From positions 1-6,866 of the forward strand of contig CANGVB010000194.1 of assembly GCA_947456995.1 (NCBI GenBank): DNA of 6,866 nucleotides, read 5' to 3'. The notes below the pieces were generated by a model. That model had not been told where the DNA came from, did no database searches, and saw only the letters and a program-made list of their open reading frames with translations. Below, in pieces: positions 1 through 6,476 of this stretch. Within the stretch, counting starts at the first letter, position 1; the number at the start of each line of letters is the position of its first letter. The position numbers and the translations under genes are program-made. This DNA comes from Bryobacteraceae bacterium. Lineage in GTDB: Bacteria > Acidobacteriota > Terriglobia > Bryobacterales > Bryobacteraceae.

Positions 1-326
1 CAGCCGAGAGCGTATTGCAGAAATACAATCTGTCGGACGTACCGCGGGTGTGGGATCCAAAGTTGTCGTTGTATCGTGCCTTTGGACTTGAAAAGGGCGC
101 ACTGGCACAGTTGCTCGGCCCAAAGGTCTGGCTTCGTGGCTTTAAAGCGGGTTTCCTGGGCAAGCATGGAGTGGGAGGGGCGGATGGCGACGTCACCCAA
201 ATGCCGGGAGTCTTCCTTGTATTCCACGGTGAAATTCTGAAGTCTTACCGTCACCAGAGTGCTGCAGACAGGCCTGACTATGTCGCCCTGGTCAGCGAAA
301 TGAACGATACCCCGGCTTCGCGCTAA
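1..326 (+). CDS. Peroxiredoxin-like protein, AhpC/TSA (PRXL2/SelL-type) family, C-terminal part
   Basis: The reading frame is open from the left window edge (first full codon at base 3) to the TAA at 324-326, so 107 C-terminal residues are visible and the true start is outside. The visible part has the second half of a thioredoxin-like AhpC/TSA fold: a WDPKLSLYRAFGL segment (visible residues 17-29), then TQMPGVFLV (65-73) with the proline expected before the next core strand, then SYRHQSAADRPDY (81-93), a tail typical of the PRXL2/SelL-like branch. The catalytic Cys (or CxxC/CxxU) would lie upstream and cannot be checked. Members are predicted to act in thiol/peroxide redox chemistry, but their substrates are mostly unknown. 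The stop is 4 nt before the next gene, a flavin oxidoreductase, which suggests co-transcription. I am fairly sure of the fold and less sure of the activity. Confidence 0.75.
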   Translation, partial: AESVLQKYNLSDVPRVWDPKLSLYRAFGLEKGALAQLLGPKVWLRGFKAGFLGKHGVGGADGDVTQMPGVFLVFHGEILKSYRHQSAADRPDYVALVSEMNDTPASR

Positions 327-330
327 GCGG

Positions 331-1575
331 ATGAATCCAGAACCTGTAGTTATCGTCGGAGCAGGCCTTGCGGGCCTCGCCTGCGCTCTCGAACTTCAGA
401 AAAACAAAATTCCTTTTCTGTTGCTCGAAGCCTCAGACGCCCCCGGTGGCAGGGTGAGAACCGACATCGTCGACGGCTTTCAGCTCGATCGTGGCTTTCA
501 GGTTTATCTTACGGCCTACCCGGAAGGGGAACGTCTGCTCGACTACGGTGCCCTTCAATTCGGAAGCTTTTCGCCCGGAGCAATGGTTCGCCTCAACGGC
601 AATTTTCACCGCGTGATGGACCCCTGGCGCGAACCCTTTGCAGCACTGGCAGGAATTCTAAACCCCGTCGGTAATATGAAGGACAAACTGCTGGTGGCAC
701 GCTTGCGGGCCGTGGCAATGGCAGGCAAGGCAGACGACCTTCTCAACAAAGTAGAAAAACCCAGCCACCAGGCGCTACAGGAATACGGCTTCTCTCAGAA
801 TATGATCGACCGTTTCTTCCGGCCTTTCTTCGGCGGAATTATGCTGGATGCCGATCTCAATGTCAGCTCGCGCATGCTTGAATACGTCTTTCGCATGATG
901 GCCTCAGGAGATACCGTTTTGCCGTCTCAGGGCATGGGAGCGATTCCTGCACAACTGGCATCCCGCTTGCCGGCAAACTCGATCCGCTACAACACAAGAG
1001 TTGAGTCGATCACAAAAAACACAGTACGCATCGAAGGGAATGAAGAGCTTAAAGCTTCAGCCGTGGTCGTTGCCACCGATGGCCCCACGGCTGCCAGATT
1101 ATTGCCTGAAATCGCCCATGTTGAAAGCCGCATGGCAATGACCCTCTACTTCTCGATACGAGGGCATGCTCCCATTGCTGATCCCATCATCATGCTCAAC
1201 GGAGACATGGAATGGCCGATTCAAAATGCCTGTATTCCGAGTCTGGTCTGCCCCAACTACGCGCCCGCCGGACATCATTTGGCCAGTGTTGTCGTACTCG
1301 GGGACCCCGCCCAATCCGACCAGCAAATGGAAGCTGCCGTGCGCAAGCAACTCGGCCAATGGCTCGATCAAAATCTCGATACCTGGAAGCTGCTCCGCAT
1401 CTACAGGATTCTGAACGCCCACCCCGCCCATCGTCCTGAAACGGTTGCCGAGAAAGCTACCAGACTCGAAAGTGGCGTTTACGTTTGTGGCGACCACCGC
1501 TTCATGCCCAGCATTCAGGCATCACTGGTGAATGGAAGGCACGCAGCAGAGGCAGTAGCCGCCAATGCCGGCTGA
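331..1575 (+). CDS. FAD-dependent oxidoreductase, amine oxidase / phytoene desaturase-like
   Basis: This 414-residue protein begins at an ATG that places the dinucleotide-binding motif GAGLAG at residues 10-15, right after a short first strand, so the start is well supported. The FAD domain continues with an acidic strand end (E33), PGGRVRT (38-44), and the family signature DRGFQVYLTAYPE (53-65). The C-terminal FAD-contacting strand is VYVCGDHRFMPSIQASLVNG (383-402). This layout and length fit the NAD(P)-binding-8/amine-oxidase superfamily that includes protoporphyrinogen oxidase, carotenoid desaturases and isomerases. The substrate cannot be assigned: no carotenoid or haem biosynthesis gene is visible nearby. 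It has no signal peptide and is probably cytosolic or membrane-associated. It starts 4 nt after a peroxiredoxin-like gene, and its last 11 nt overlap a small membrane-protein gene, so the three are probably translated from one mRNA. FAD binding is certain in practice; the reaction is unknown. Confidence 0.88.
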   Translation: MNPEPVVIVGAGLAGLACALELQKNKIPFLLLEASDAPGGRVRTDIVDGFQLDRGFQVYLTAYPEGERLLDYGALQFGSFSPGAMVRLNGNFHRVMDPWREPFAALAGILNPVGNMKDKLLVARLRAVAMAGKADDLLNKVEKPSHQALQEYGFSQNMIDRFFRPFFGGIMLDADLNVSSRMLEYVFRMMASGDTVLPSQGMGAIPAQLASRLPANSIRYNTRVESITKNTVRIEGNEELKASAVVVATDGPTAARLLPEIAHVESRMAMTLYFSIRGHAPIADPIIMLNGDMEWPIQNACIPSLVCPNYAPAGHHLASVVVLGDPAQSDQQMEAAVRKQLGQWLDQNLDTWKLLRIYRILNAHPAHRPETVAEKATRLESGVYVCGDHRFMPSIQASLVNGRHAAEAVAANAG

Positions 1576-1981
1576 ACTGCTGCTGAAAGTCAATCTCGCC
1601 TGCTCTCTCTACATGGCAGGTCTGATCTGGTTTGTGCAAATCGTCCATTACCCTCTTTTTCAGCAAGTTGGGCGAGAAGCCTTCCTCGACTATGAGCAGC
1701 GGCACCAAAGGCTCACCACAAGCGTCGTTGCTCCAGCGATGCTTGTGGAATTGATCGCCTCAATTGCAATCCTGCTGGTTGCGCCTGCTCCTCCCTTGGT
1801 GTGGCTAGCAAGTGCGCTCACCATACTTGTCTGGTTGTCTACGATGGTGATTCAGGTACCGCTGCATGGCAAACTGGCGAAAGGGTTCCATTCAGCACCC
1901 TTAAAGACTTTGGTAGCATCCAACTGGATAAGAACGATTGCGTGGAGCACCCGGTCGATTCTCCTTCTTTGGACGATATAA
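1565..1981 (+). CDS. Small four-helix integral membrane protein of unknown function
   Basis: This 138-residue protein is strongly hydrophobic, with about four predicted membrane segments near residues 7-29, 53-74, 77-98 and 120-137. I do not recognise a named function. Polar residues that look conserved sit at helix ends: HYP (28-30), YEQRH (43-47), PLH (99-101), and NWIRT with a later WSTR (120-130). Two or more histidines near helix boundaries could bind a metal or haem, or face a quinone, but this is only a guess. The ATG at 1565 overlaps the end of the upstream flavin oxidoreductase by 11 nt, which implies translational coupling; Met17 (MAGL) is an unlikely alternative start because it would cut the first helix. 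The NDH-2 gene follows after 6 nt. The position between two flavoenzymes suggests a membrane redox role. Being a real gene is supported by the membrane pattern and the tight packing. Confidence 0.8.
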   Translation: MPAELLLKVNLACSLYMAGLIWFVQIVHYPLFQQVGREAFLDYEQRHQRLTTSVVAPAMLVELIASIAILLVAPAPPLVWLASALTILVWLSTMVIQVPLHGKLAKGFHSAPLKTLVASNWIRTIAWSTRSILLLWTI

Positions 1982-1987
1982 AAATCA

Positions 1988-3271
1988 ATGGCTAAACATC
2001 GAGTGGTAATTGTCGGCGGTGGCTTCGGCGGCTTGCATGCAGGCAAGGCGCTGCAAAACAAAGACCTTGAAGTCACTCTTCTCGACCGAAGAAACTACCA
2101 TCTCTTCCAGCCACTTCTCTATCAGGTTGCAACCGGTGGCCTCTCGCCCGGGGAAATCGCAGCACCGCTAAGAGCCATTTTTGAGTGGCAGAAAAACTTG
2201 CGCGTCCTGATGACCGAAGTGACGGGCTTCAATATTGAAGAGCGCCTCGTTCACACTCAGATGGGAGACATTCCCTACGATTCGCTGATTGTCGCAGCTG
2301 GGGCCAGGAGTACCTATTTCGGCAACGAACGTTGGTCCACAATTGCCCCCTCGCTCAAAAACATTGAGGATGCCACCAGCCTCAGAGCTCGCATATTCGA
2401 GGCCTTCGAAGAGGCCGAAAAAGAAACTGACCCCGACAAACGCAGGGCGCTGCTTACCTTTCTGATCGTCGGCGGCGGGCCCACCGGGGTGGAACTGGCC
2501 GGAGCATTAAGCGAGATCGCCAACGATGCACTGCGAGAAGACTTCCGCAGCTTCGACCCCGAAGACGCCCGCATCATGATCCTCAATTCGGGCCCGCGCA
2601 TCCTCTCTACTTTCCCTGAGAATCTCTCGAAATCAGCAGAACTACAACTGATCCGCCTTAACGTTCTGTGTCGTGCAGGTGTCAGAGTAGTGGATGTCAG
2701 CCCGGAAGGAGCCACCGTCACTGTCGATGGTCGTCAGGAGTTTATGCCCGCGCGTACGGTGATCTGGGCTGCCGGTGTTACCGGTTCTCCATTAGGAAAG
2801 GCCCTCGCCGAAGCCAGCGGGCAGGCCCTCGAGAAAGGTGGCAAGATCCGGGTTGAGCCAGATTGTACGCTGCCCGGACACCCGGAGATCTTCGTGATCG
2901 GAGACATGGCGCACTTCCAGCACGGGCTCGACCAACCTCTGCCCGGTGTCTGCCAAACAGCGATGCAGATGGGTGACTACGTAGGTGACCTAATTCAGAA
3001 GCGAATCGCAGGGCAAACCAAACCGGCTTTCAAGTATTGGGACAAGGGCAACATGGCAGTAATCGGGCGCAACCGAGCAGTTGCCCAAGTCGGAAAACTG
3101 GGATTCACCGGCTACTTTGCCTGGATCCTCTGGGCCGTGATTCACGTCCTCTATCTGGTCAACTTCCAATCCCGCATCATCGTGGCCATCCGTTGGGGCT
3201 TCGACTACTTCAGCTTCAACCGGGGCGCACGCCTGATTACGCGGCAGGATCCACCGGCTCAAGAATCTTGA
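1988..3271 (+). CDS. ndh: Type II NADH:quinone oxidoreductase (NDH-2), FAD-dependent
   Basis: NDH-2 moves electrons from NADH through FAD to the membrane quinone pool without pumping protons. The 427-residue length is normal. The FAD-binding Rossmann motif GGGFGG is at 10-15, followed by the family-typical NYHLFQPLLYQVATG (36-50). A second Rossmann motif for NADH, VGGGPTGVELAG, is at 161-172. AAGARS (103-108) and VIWAAGV (258-264) are the ATG-like strands, and IFVIGDMAH (301-309) holds the FAD-binding aspartate. The quinone-site motif, usually AQxAxQ, reads CQTAMQ at 322-327, keeping both glutamines. A hydrophobic/aromatic stretch near 373-396, followed by the basic-aromatic RWGFDYFSFNRGARL, is the usual C-terminal membrane anchor. 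It starts 6 nt after a small membrane-protein gene; a GGA about 14 nt upstream is a weak ribosome site, so coupling is likely. Its 3' end overlaps fliM convergently by 35 bp. Confidence 0.93.
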   Translation: MAKHRVVIVGGGFGGLHAGKALQNKDLEVTLLDRRNYHLFQPLLYQVATGGLSPGEIAAPLRAIFEWQKNLRVLMTEVTGFNIEERLVHTQMGDIPYDSLIVAAGARSTYFGNERWSTIAPSLKNIEDATSLRARIFEAFEEAEKETDPDKRRALLTFLIVGGGPTGVELAGALSEIANDALREDFRSFDPEDARIMILNSGPRILSTFPENLSKSAELQLIRLNVLCRAGVRVVDVSPEGATVTVDGRQEFMPARTVIWAAGVTGSPLGKALAEASGQALEKGGKIRVEPDCTLPGHPEIFVIGDMAHFQHGLDQPLPGVCQTAMQMGDYVGDLIQKRIAGQTKPAFKYWDKGNMAVIGRNRAVAQVGKLGFTGYFAWILWAVIHVLYLVNFQSRIIVAIRWGFDYFSFNRGARLITRQDPPAQES

Positions 3272-4202
3272 CCGACCGTTTCTTGTTAGACACCACAATA
3301 TGACAGCGGTGTTTGAGCTTGCCGTTCAGTTCTACTGACAGCGGCTTCGTCGCCGGATAGTCAAAGGTCAGCACATCACCCACCTTGAGCTTCAACATGT
3401 CGCTCAGTAGCATTTGCGGCCCGCGTAGCCTGCTATCGAGCTCTACCTTCGAATTCCGCACCCTGCTGTAGATTCGCCGTGTATCTTCATCCGTACTCTC
3501 GGTCTTGCGGATCGTCCACTGGTCGGCAAACTTGTGGCTCAACATTTTGATGATGATCGAGGGAATCCCGATGTTCATCATGCCGCTCACTTCGCCGATA
3601 CGAATTTCGATCGAGACAGCCACAATCGCTTCGTTCGGGGCCAGGATCTGCATCAACTGAGGCTCGGTTTCATAGCCGGCAATCTGAAAGTCAATCGCCG
3701 CAATGCCCTTCCAGGCTTCCTTCAAATCGCGCAGCATCAGCTTGAAGATGCTCTCCAGAATCGATTGTTCAATCTCGGTAACTTCACGCTCCATCTTCGT
3801 CAGCGTGTTTACAGAGCCCCCCAGCAGCATCTCGAGCATCGGAAAGATCATCGTCGGGTTCAGTTCCAATAGACAATTGCTGTCAAATGGCTGGGCATCT
3901 ACGGTGGCCACCACCGTAGGCGACGGCAGCACCTGCTGAAACTCGGTAAACGAAAGCTGTTCCACACTCACCAGATTCACCACTACGTAAGCACGCAGAT
4001 ATGCCGATAAGCTACTGGCGAGAGAACGCGAAAACGCTTCATGAAGAACGTAGATAGACCGAAGCTGGTCTTTGGCGATCCGGTCAGGGCGCCTGAAATT
4101 GTAGGGCTGCGCCCTTCGGGCTAATTCCGTTCGACGAGCATTGGCGCTCGTCTGCTGGAACATATTATCGATTTCATTTTGCGAAAGAACACGTGCCGAC
4201 AT
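3237..4202 (-). CDS. fliM: Flagellar motor switch protein FliM
   Basis: FliM is the middle ring protein of the flagellar C-ring: it binds phosphorylated CheY and sets rotation direction. From the ATG at 4202 it is 321 residues, a normal length. The N-terminal LSQNEIDNMF (6-15) is the CheY-P binding segment; a flexible linker follows, then the CheC-like middle domain from about 40 to 225 (including ETEPQLMQILAPNE, 178-191), then the SpoA/FliN-like C-domain from about 250 to 315 (LLSDMLKLKVGDVLTF, 265-280). The middle-domain loop that reads GGXG in many FliMs is GGSV here (128-131). An in-frame TTG directly precedes the ATG, giving a possible one-residue-longer start at 4205; neither start has a good ribosome site (AGG 12-15 nt upstream). 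No other flagellar gene lies in the window: neighbours are NDH-2 (convergent, 35-bp overlap) and mtaB (divergent). Confidence 0.94.
   Translation of the reverse strand: MSARVLSQNEIDNMFQQTSANARRTELARRAQPYNFRRPDRIAKDQLRSIYVLHEAFSRSLASSLSAYLRAYVVVNLVSVEQLSFTEFQQVLPSPTVVATVDAQPFDSNCLLELNPTMIFPMLEMLLGGSVNTLTKMEREVTEIEQSILESIFKLMLRDLKEAWKGIAAIDFQIAGYETEPQLMQILAPNEAIVAVSIEIRIGEVSGMMNIGIPSIIIKMLSHKFADQWTIRKTESTDEDTRRIYSRVRNSKVELDSRLRGPQMLLSDMLKLKVGDVLTFDYPATKPLSVELNGKLKHRCHIVVSNKKRSVKILEPVDPAA
4133..4152 (-). other. Hairpin-capable inverted repeat in the fliM 5' coding region
   Basis: GACGAGC (4133-4139) and GCTCGTC (4146-4152) form a perfect 7-bp stem with a 6-nt loop, covering about codons 17-23 of fliM. 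Just downstream in the mRNA, GGGC/GCCC/GGGC at 4104-4107, 4111-4114 and 4118-4121 can form either of two mutually exclusive 4-bp hairpins. No U-tract follows, so it is not an intrinsic terminator. A function is unproven; the repeats may be chance in GC-rich coding DNA. Confidence 0.3.
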
Positions 4203-4266
4203 CAAGAAAGGTATCGACCTGAATTCCCTCTCCCATGAGTAGGCCCATTGTTAATCTAGAGGTAGG
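4203..4266. promoter_or_regulatory. Divergent intergenic region between fliM and mtaB
   Basis: This gap of about 64 bp separates the start codons of fliM (leftward) and mtaB (rightward) and is the only true intergenic region in the window, so promoters for both genes should lie here or reach into the coding starts. For mtaB, AGAGG at 4258-4262 is a plausible ribosome site, 4 nt before the GTG. I cannot find a paired -35/-10 of good quality on either strand. TAATCT at 4252-4257 is too close to mtaB to be its -10 if that ribosome site is used. Confidence 0.5.
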
Positions 4267-5559
4267 GTGAAAACCTTTCATGTTCAGAATTTCGGATGCC
4301 GCGCCTCACAAGCCGATGGTGCGGCCCTTGAGGCCAGCCTTGCGGAAAAAGGCCTCACTCCCAGCACGACTCCAGACCTGATCGTCTTCAACACCTGCAC
4401 GGTCACAGCCTCTGCCGACCAGGACTTGCGATATCTCATCCGCCGCACCAAACGGGAAAACCCCAACGCCCGCATTCTGGTCACCGGTTGTTATGCGCAG
4501 CGCTCGGCAGACGAAATTGCTGGCCTCGAGGGCGTCAACTGGGTAGTAGGCAACTCCCACAAGGGCAGCATCGGCGACATTGTTACAGAAAACCCCACGC
4601 CCTATCACGCGGAAATCCACGTCGGAAACATCTTTGATCAGAATGAGTTCTTCACTGCCCCGGTAGAGGGCCCGGCAGGCGACCGCGCTCGACCCAACCT
4701 CAAGATCCAGGACGGCTGCAACAACCGTTGTTCGTTCTGTATCATTCCGAGCGTCCGTGGCAAATCCCGCTCGGCGCAACCGGAATGGGTACTCTCAGAA
4801 ACCGAAAGGCTCGCAAAGAGCGGCTACCCCGAAATCGTACTCACCGGCATCAACCTCGGCCGCTGGGGGCGCGAATGGGGCGCTGGCCGTCAACTGCCCG
4901 ATCTCCTGCGCAGGATGCTCGAAGAAACATCGATCCGCAGCATCCGCCTCTCAAGCGTCGAGCCAATGGATTTCACGACCAACCTGCTGGACCTGATGGC
5001 CTCCACTCCCCGCATCGCAAAACACGTCCACGCACCACTGCAAAGCGGCAGCGACGGCGTCCTGCGCCGCATGCACCGCAAGTACCGCCCACGCCATTAT
5101 GAAGACCGCCTGCGTCTGGCTCGCCAACTGATGCCAACCGCCGCCATCGGCGCCGATGTCATGGTGGGTTTCCCGGGCGAGACCGATCAGGAATTTGAAG
5201 AAAGCCGCGCCTTCATCGAAGCCATGCCGCTCACCTATCTGCATGTCTTCACCTACTCAGAGCGCCCAGGCACCAAAGCCGCAACCATGGATGGCCCGGT
5301 TCCGATGGAACTGCGTCGTGAGCGCAATCGCATCCTGCAAGAGCTCAGCCTTGCCAAGACACGTCAATTCCATCTCAGCCTGCTAGGCAAGCGATTCTCA
5401 GCCGTCACTCTCAACGATCAGGGCACTGCACTAACGACAAATTACGTAAGGGTGCAGCTCAATGAGCCAAGGCCAGCCAGCCAGTGGATCGAAGTCGAAC
5501 TCGGCGCAATCGGCAACCGTGGCGTACGCGAAGCGAATCCGCTTCTGGTTCTTGCCTAA
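4267..5559 (+). CDS. mtaB: tRNA (t6A37)-C2 methylthiotransferase MtaB, radical SAM
   Basis: MtaB converts t6A at position 37 of ANN-decoding tRNAs to ms2t6A, using two 4Fe-4S clusters and SAM, in the cytosol. The 430-residue protein has the three-part methylthiotransferase layout. The N-terminal UPF0004 domain carries cluster-binding Cys11 ([10 protein letters not shown]), Cys44 (FNTCTVT) and Cys75 (VTGCYAQ). The radical-SAM motif CNNRCSFC gives Cys151, Cys155 and Cys158. The core continues with LTGIN (192-196), HAPLQSGSD (255-263) and [11 protein letters not shown] (296-306), and a TRAM-like RNA-binding tail spans about 372-429. FGCRASQAD and HAPLQSGSD with MHRKY favour MtaB over MiaB or RimO. 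The start is GTG at 4267, with AGAGG 4 nt upstream and no early in-frame ATG; it puts Cys11 at the usual distance from the N-terminus. The TAA stop overlaps the convergent recR stop by 4 nt. Confidence 0.95.
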   Translation: MKTFHVQNFGCRASQADGAALEASLAEKGLTPSTTPDLIVFNTCTVTASADQDLRYLIRRTKRENPNARILVTGCYAQRSADEIAGLEGVNWVVGNSHKGSIGDIVTENPTPYHAEIHVGNIFDQNEFFTAPVEGPAGDRARPNLKIQDGCNNRCSFCIIPSVRGKSRSAQPEWVLSETERLAKSGYPEIVLTGINLGRWGREWGAGRQLPDLLRRMLEETSIRSIRLSSVEPMDFTTNLLDLMASTPRIAKHVHAPLQSGSDGVLRRMHRKYRPRHYEDRLRLARQLMPTAAIGADVMVGFPGETDQEFEESRAFIEAMPLTYLHVFTYSERPGTKAATMDGPVPMELRRERNRILQELSLAKTRQFHLSLLGKRFSAVTLNDQGTALTTNYVRVQLNEPRPASQWIEVELGAIGNRGVREANPLLVLA

Positions 5560-6155
5560 ACTTCGCGACGGTTCTCAAGGCTCTTGAGCATCGTCACTTC
5601 ATCGGCAAAATCAAGATCAGACCCAACCGGAATCCCCATCGCAATCCGCGTCACCTTCAGGCCCAACGGCTTGAGCAACCTGCCCAGATAAGCAGCCGTC
5701 GCTTCGCCTTCCACGGTCGGGTTGGTTGCAAGGATGATTTCTTCGATCCCCGGATCGGCCAGACGCTCAAGTAAGCCTTTGATCTTGAGTTGCTCCGGGC
5801 CAATCCCCCGCAACGGCGAGATCGCCCCATGCAGCACATGATAAAGACCATCGAACGAACGAGTGGTCTCAATCGGAATCACATTGTGCGGGTCTTCCAC
5901 CACGCAGATGAACTTGCGGTTGCGATGCGGATCAGAGCAAAAGACACAGAGTTCTGAACTACTGATGTTGTTGCACACCGAGCACAGCGTCAGATTGTCT
6001 TTAACGTCAATCAACGCCTGGCTCAGGCGCAGCGCATTCTCGCGCGGAGACCGCATCACATGAAAAGCCAGCCGCTGGGCCGATTTCTGCCCAATACCGG
6101 GGAGCCGTTTGAACTCGGCGATCAGTCTTTCGAGGGGCTCGGCGAAATCAGGCAT
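5556..6155 (-). CDS. recR: Recombination mediator protein RecR
   Basis: RecR works with RecO (and RecF) to load RecA onto SSB-coated single-stranded DNA in gap repair. The 199-residue length is standard. The helix-hairpin-helix [16 protein letters not shown] is at 17-32. The C4 zinc finger uses Cys58, Cys61, Cys70 and Cys73. The Toprim domain begins at about 81 with [10 protein letters not shown] (Glu87 in the acidic position) and includes [12 protein letters not shown] (143-154). A C-terminal [20 protein letters not shown] segment ([18 protein letters not shown], 173-190) is the Walker-B-like family signature. The ATG shares its A with the last base of the ybaB stop (TAATG), so translation is probably coupled to ybaB. 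The TAG stop overlaps the mtaB stop by 4 nt on the other strand, leaving no space for a non-coding terminator. Confidence 0.97.
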   Translation of the reverse strand: MPDFAEPLERLIAEFKRLPGIGQKSAQRLAFHVMRSPRENALRLSQALIDVKDNLTLCSVCNNISSSELCVFCSDPHRNRKFICVVEDPHNVIPIETTRSFDGLYHVLHGAISPLRGIGPEQLKIKGLLERLADPGIEEIILATNPTVEGEATAAYLGRLLKPLGLKVTRIAMGIPVGSDLDFADEVTMLKSLENRREV

Positions 6156-6463
6156 TAGAACATGCCAGGTGGCAGGCCCATGCCTCCCAGCATGGCCCCT
6201 GTCTTCTTGGACGTCTCGTCGTCTACCTTCTTAGCCGCTTCGTTGAAGGCCGCCATCACCAGATCCTGCAGCATTTCAACGTCGCCCGCAACTTCCGGGT
6301 CGATCTTCACTTCCAGCACGCGCTTCTGGCCGTCCATTTTCACGTTGATGGTGCCGCCGCCGGCGCCCGCTTCCACGCGGATCGCTGCGATCTCCTGCTG
6401 CAAGCGCTCCTGCATTACTTGCGCCTGCTTCATCATGTTTTGCATGTTGCCTGGTAGTTTCAT
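6155..6463 (-). CDS. ybaB: YbaB/EbfC family nucleoid-associated protein
   Basis: YbaB/EbfC proteins are small dimeric DNA-binding proteins, almost always encoded between dnaX and recR. This one has 102 residues, the usual size. The N-terminal part, [20 protein letters not shown] (6-25), is the long charged/Met-Gln-rich helix of the family. The glycine-rich turn [15 protein letters not shown] (31-45) leads into the beta hairpin, and [17 protein letters not shown] (67-83) is the second conserved helix. The C-terminus is Gly/Met/Pro-rich ([10 protein letters not shown]). The ATG at 6463 is 13 nt after the dnaX stop, with a weak AGG ribosome site in that gap. The stop forms a TAATG overlap with recR. 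It probably helps nucleoid organisation or replication-linked repair, but the exact role is unclear for the whole family. Confidence 0.95.
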   Translation of the reverse strand: MKLPGNMQNMMKQAQVMQERLQQEIAAIRVEAGAGGGTINVKMDGQKRVLEVKIDPEVAGDVEMLQDLVMAAFNEAAKKVDDETSKKTGAMLGGMGLPPGMF

Positions 6464-6476
6464 GATTGGTGCCTAA

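Noticed and set aside
1099..1497. Open frame of 132 codons on the - strand opposite the flavin oxidoreductase
   Set aside because: No recognisable domain, and fully covered by a gene with clear FAD motifs.
2314..2721. Open frame of 135 codons on the - strand opposite ndh
   Set aside because: Ser/Arg-rich low-complexity translation typical of antisense frames; ndh is certain on the other strand.
3260..3270. CAAGA-A-TCTTG palindrome at the ndh-fliM overlap as a bidirectional terminator
   Set aside because: The arms are 5 bp with a single central base, which cannot form a hairpin loop, and no U-tract follows.
4211..4238. Sigma-28-like promoter for fliM: GTCGATAC on the - strand, similar to the GCCGATAA -10 box
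   Set aside because: The upstream box at the right spacing is TCATG, a poor match to TAAAG, and the -10 box would end only 8 nt before the ATG. fliM is also not usually a sigma-28 gene.
4249..4254. TTAACA on the - strand as a possible -35 box for fliM
   Set aside because: The sequence 17 nt downstream is AGAGGG, not a -10 box.
4306..4779. Long open frame of 157 codons on the - strand opposite mtaB
   Set aside because: It lies wholly inside the strongly supported mtaB gene, and its translation shows no domain or family motif; it is a shadow of GC-rich coding sequence.
5574..5588. CTCAAG/CTTGAG inverted repeat near the mtaB-recR junction as a terminator
   Set aside because: Only a 6-bp stem with a 3-nt loop, no U-tract on either strand, and it lies within recR codons.
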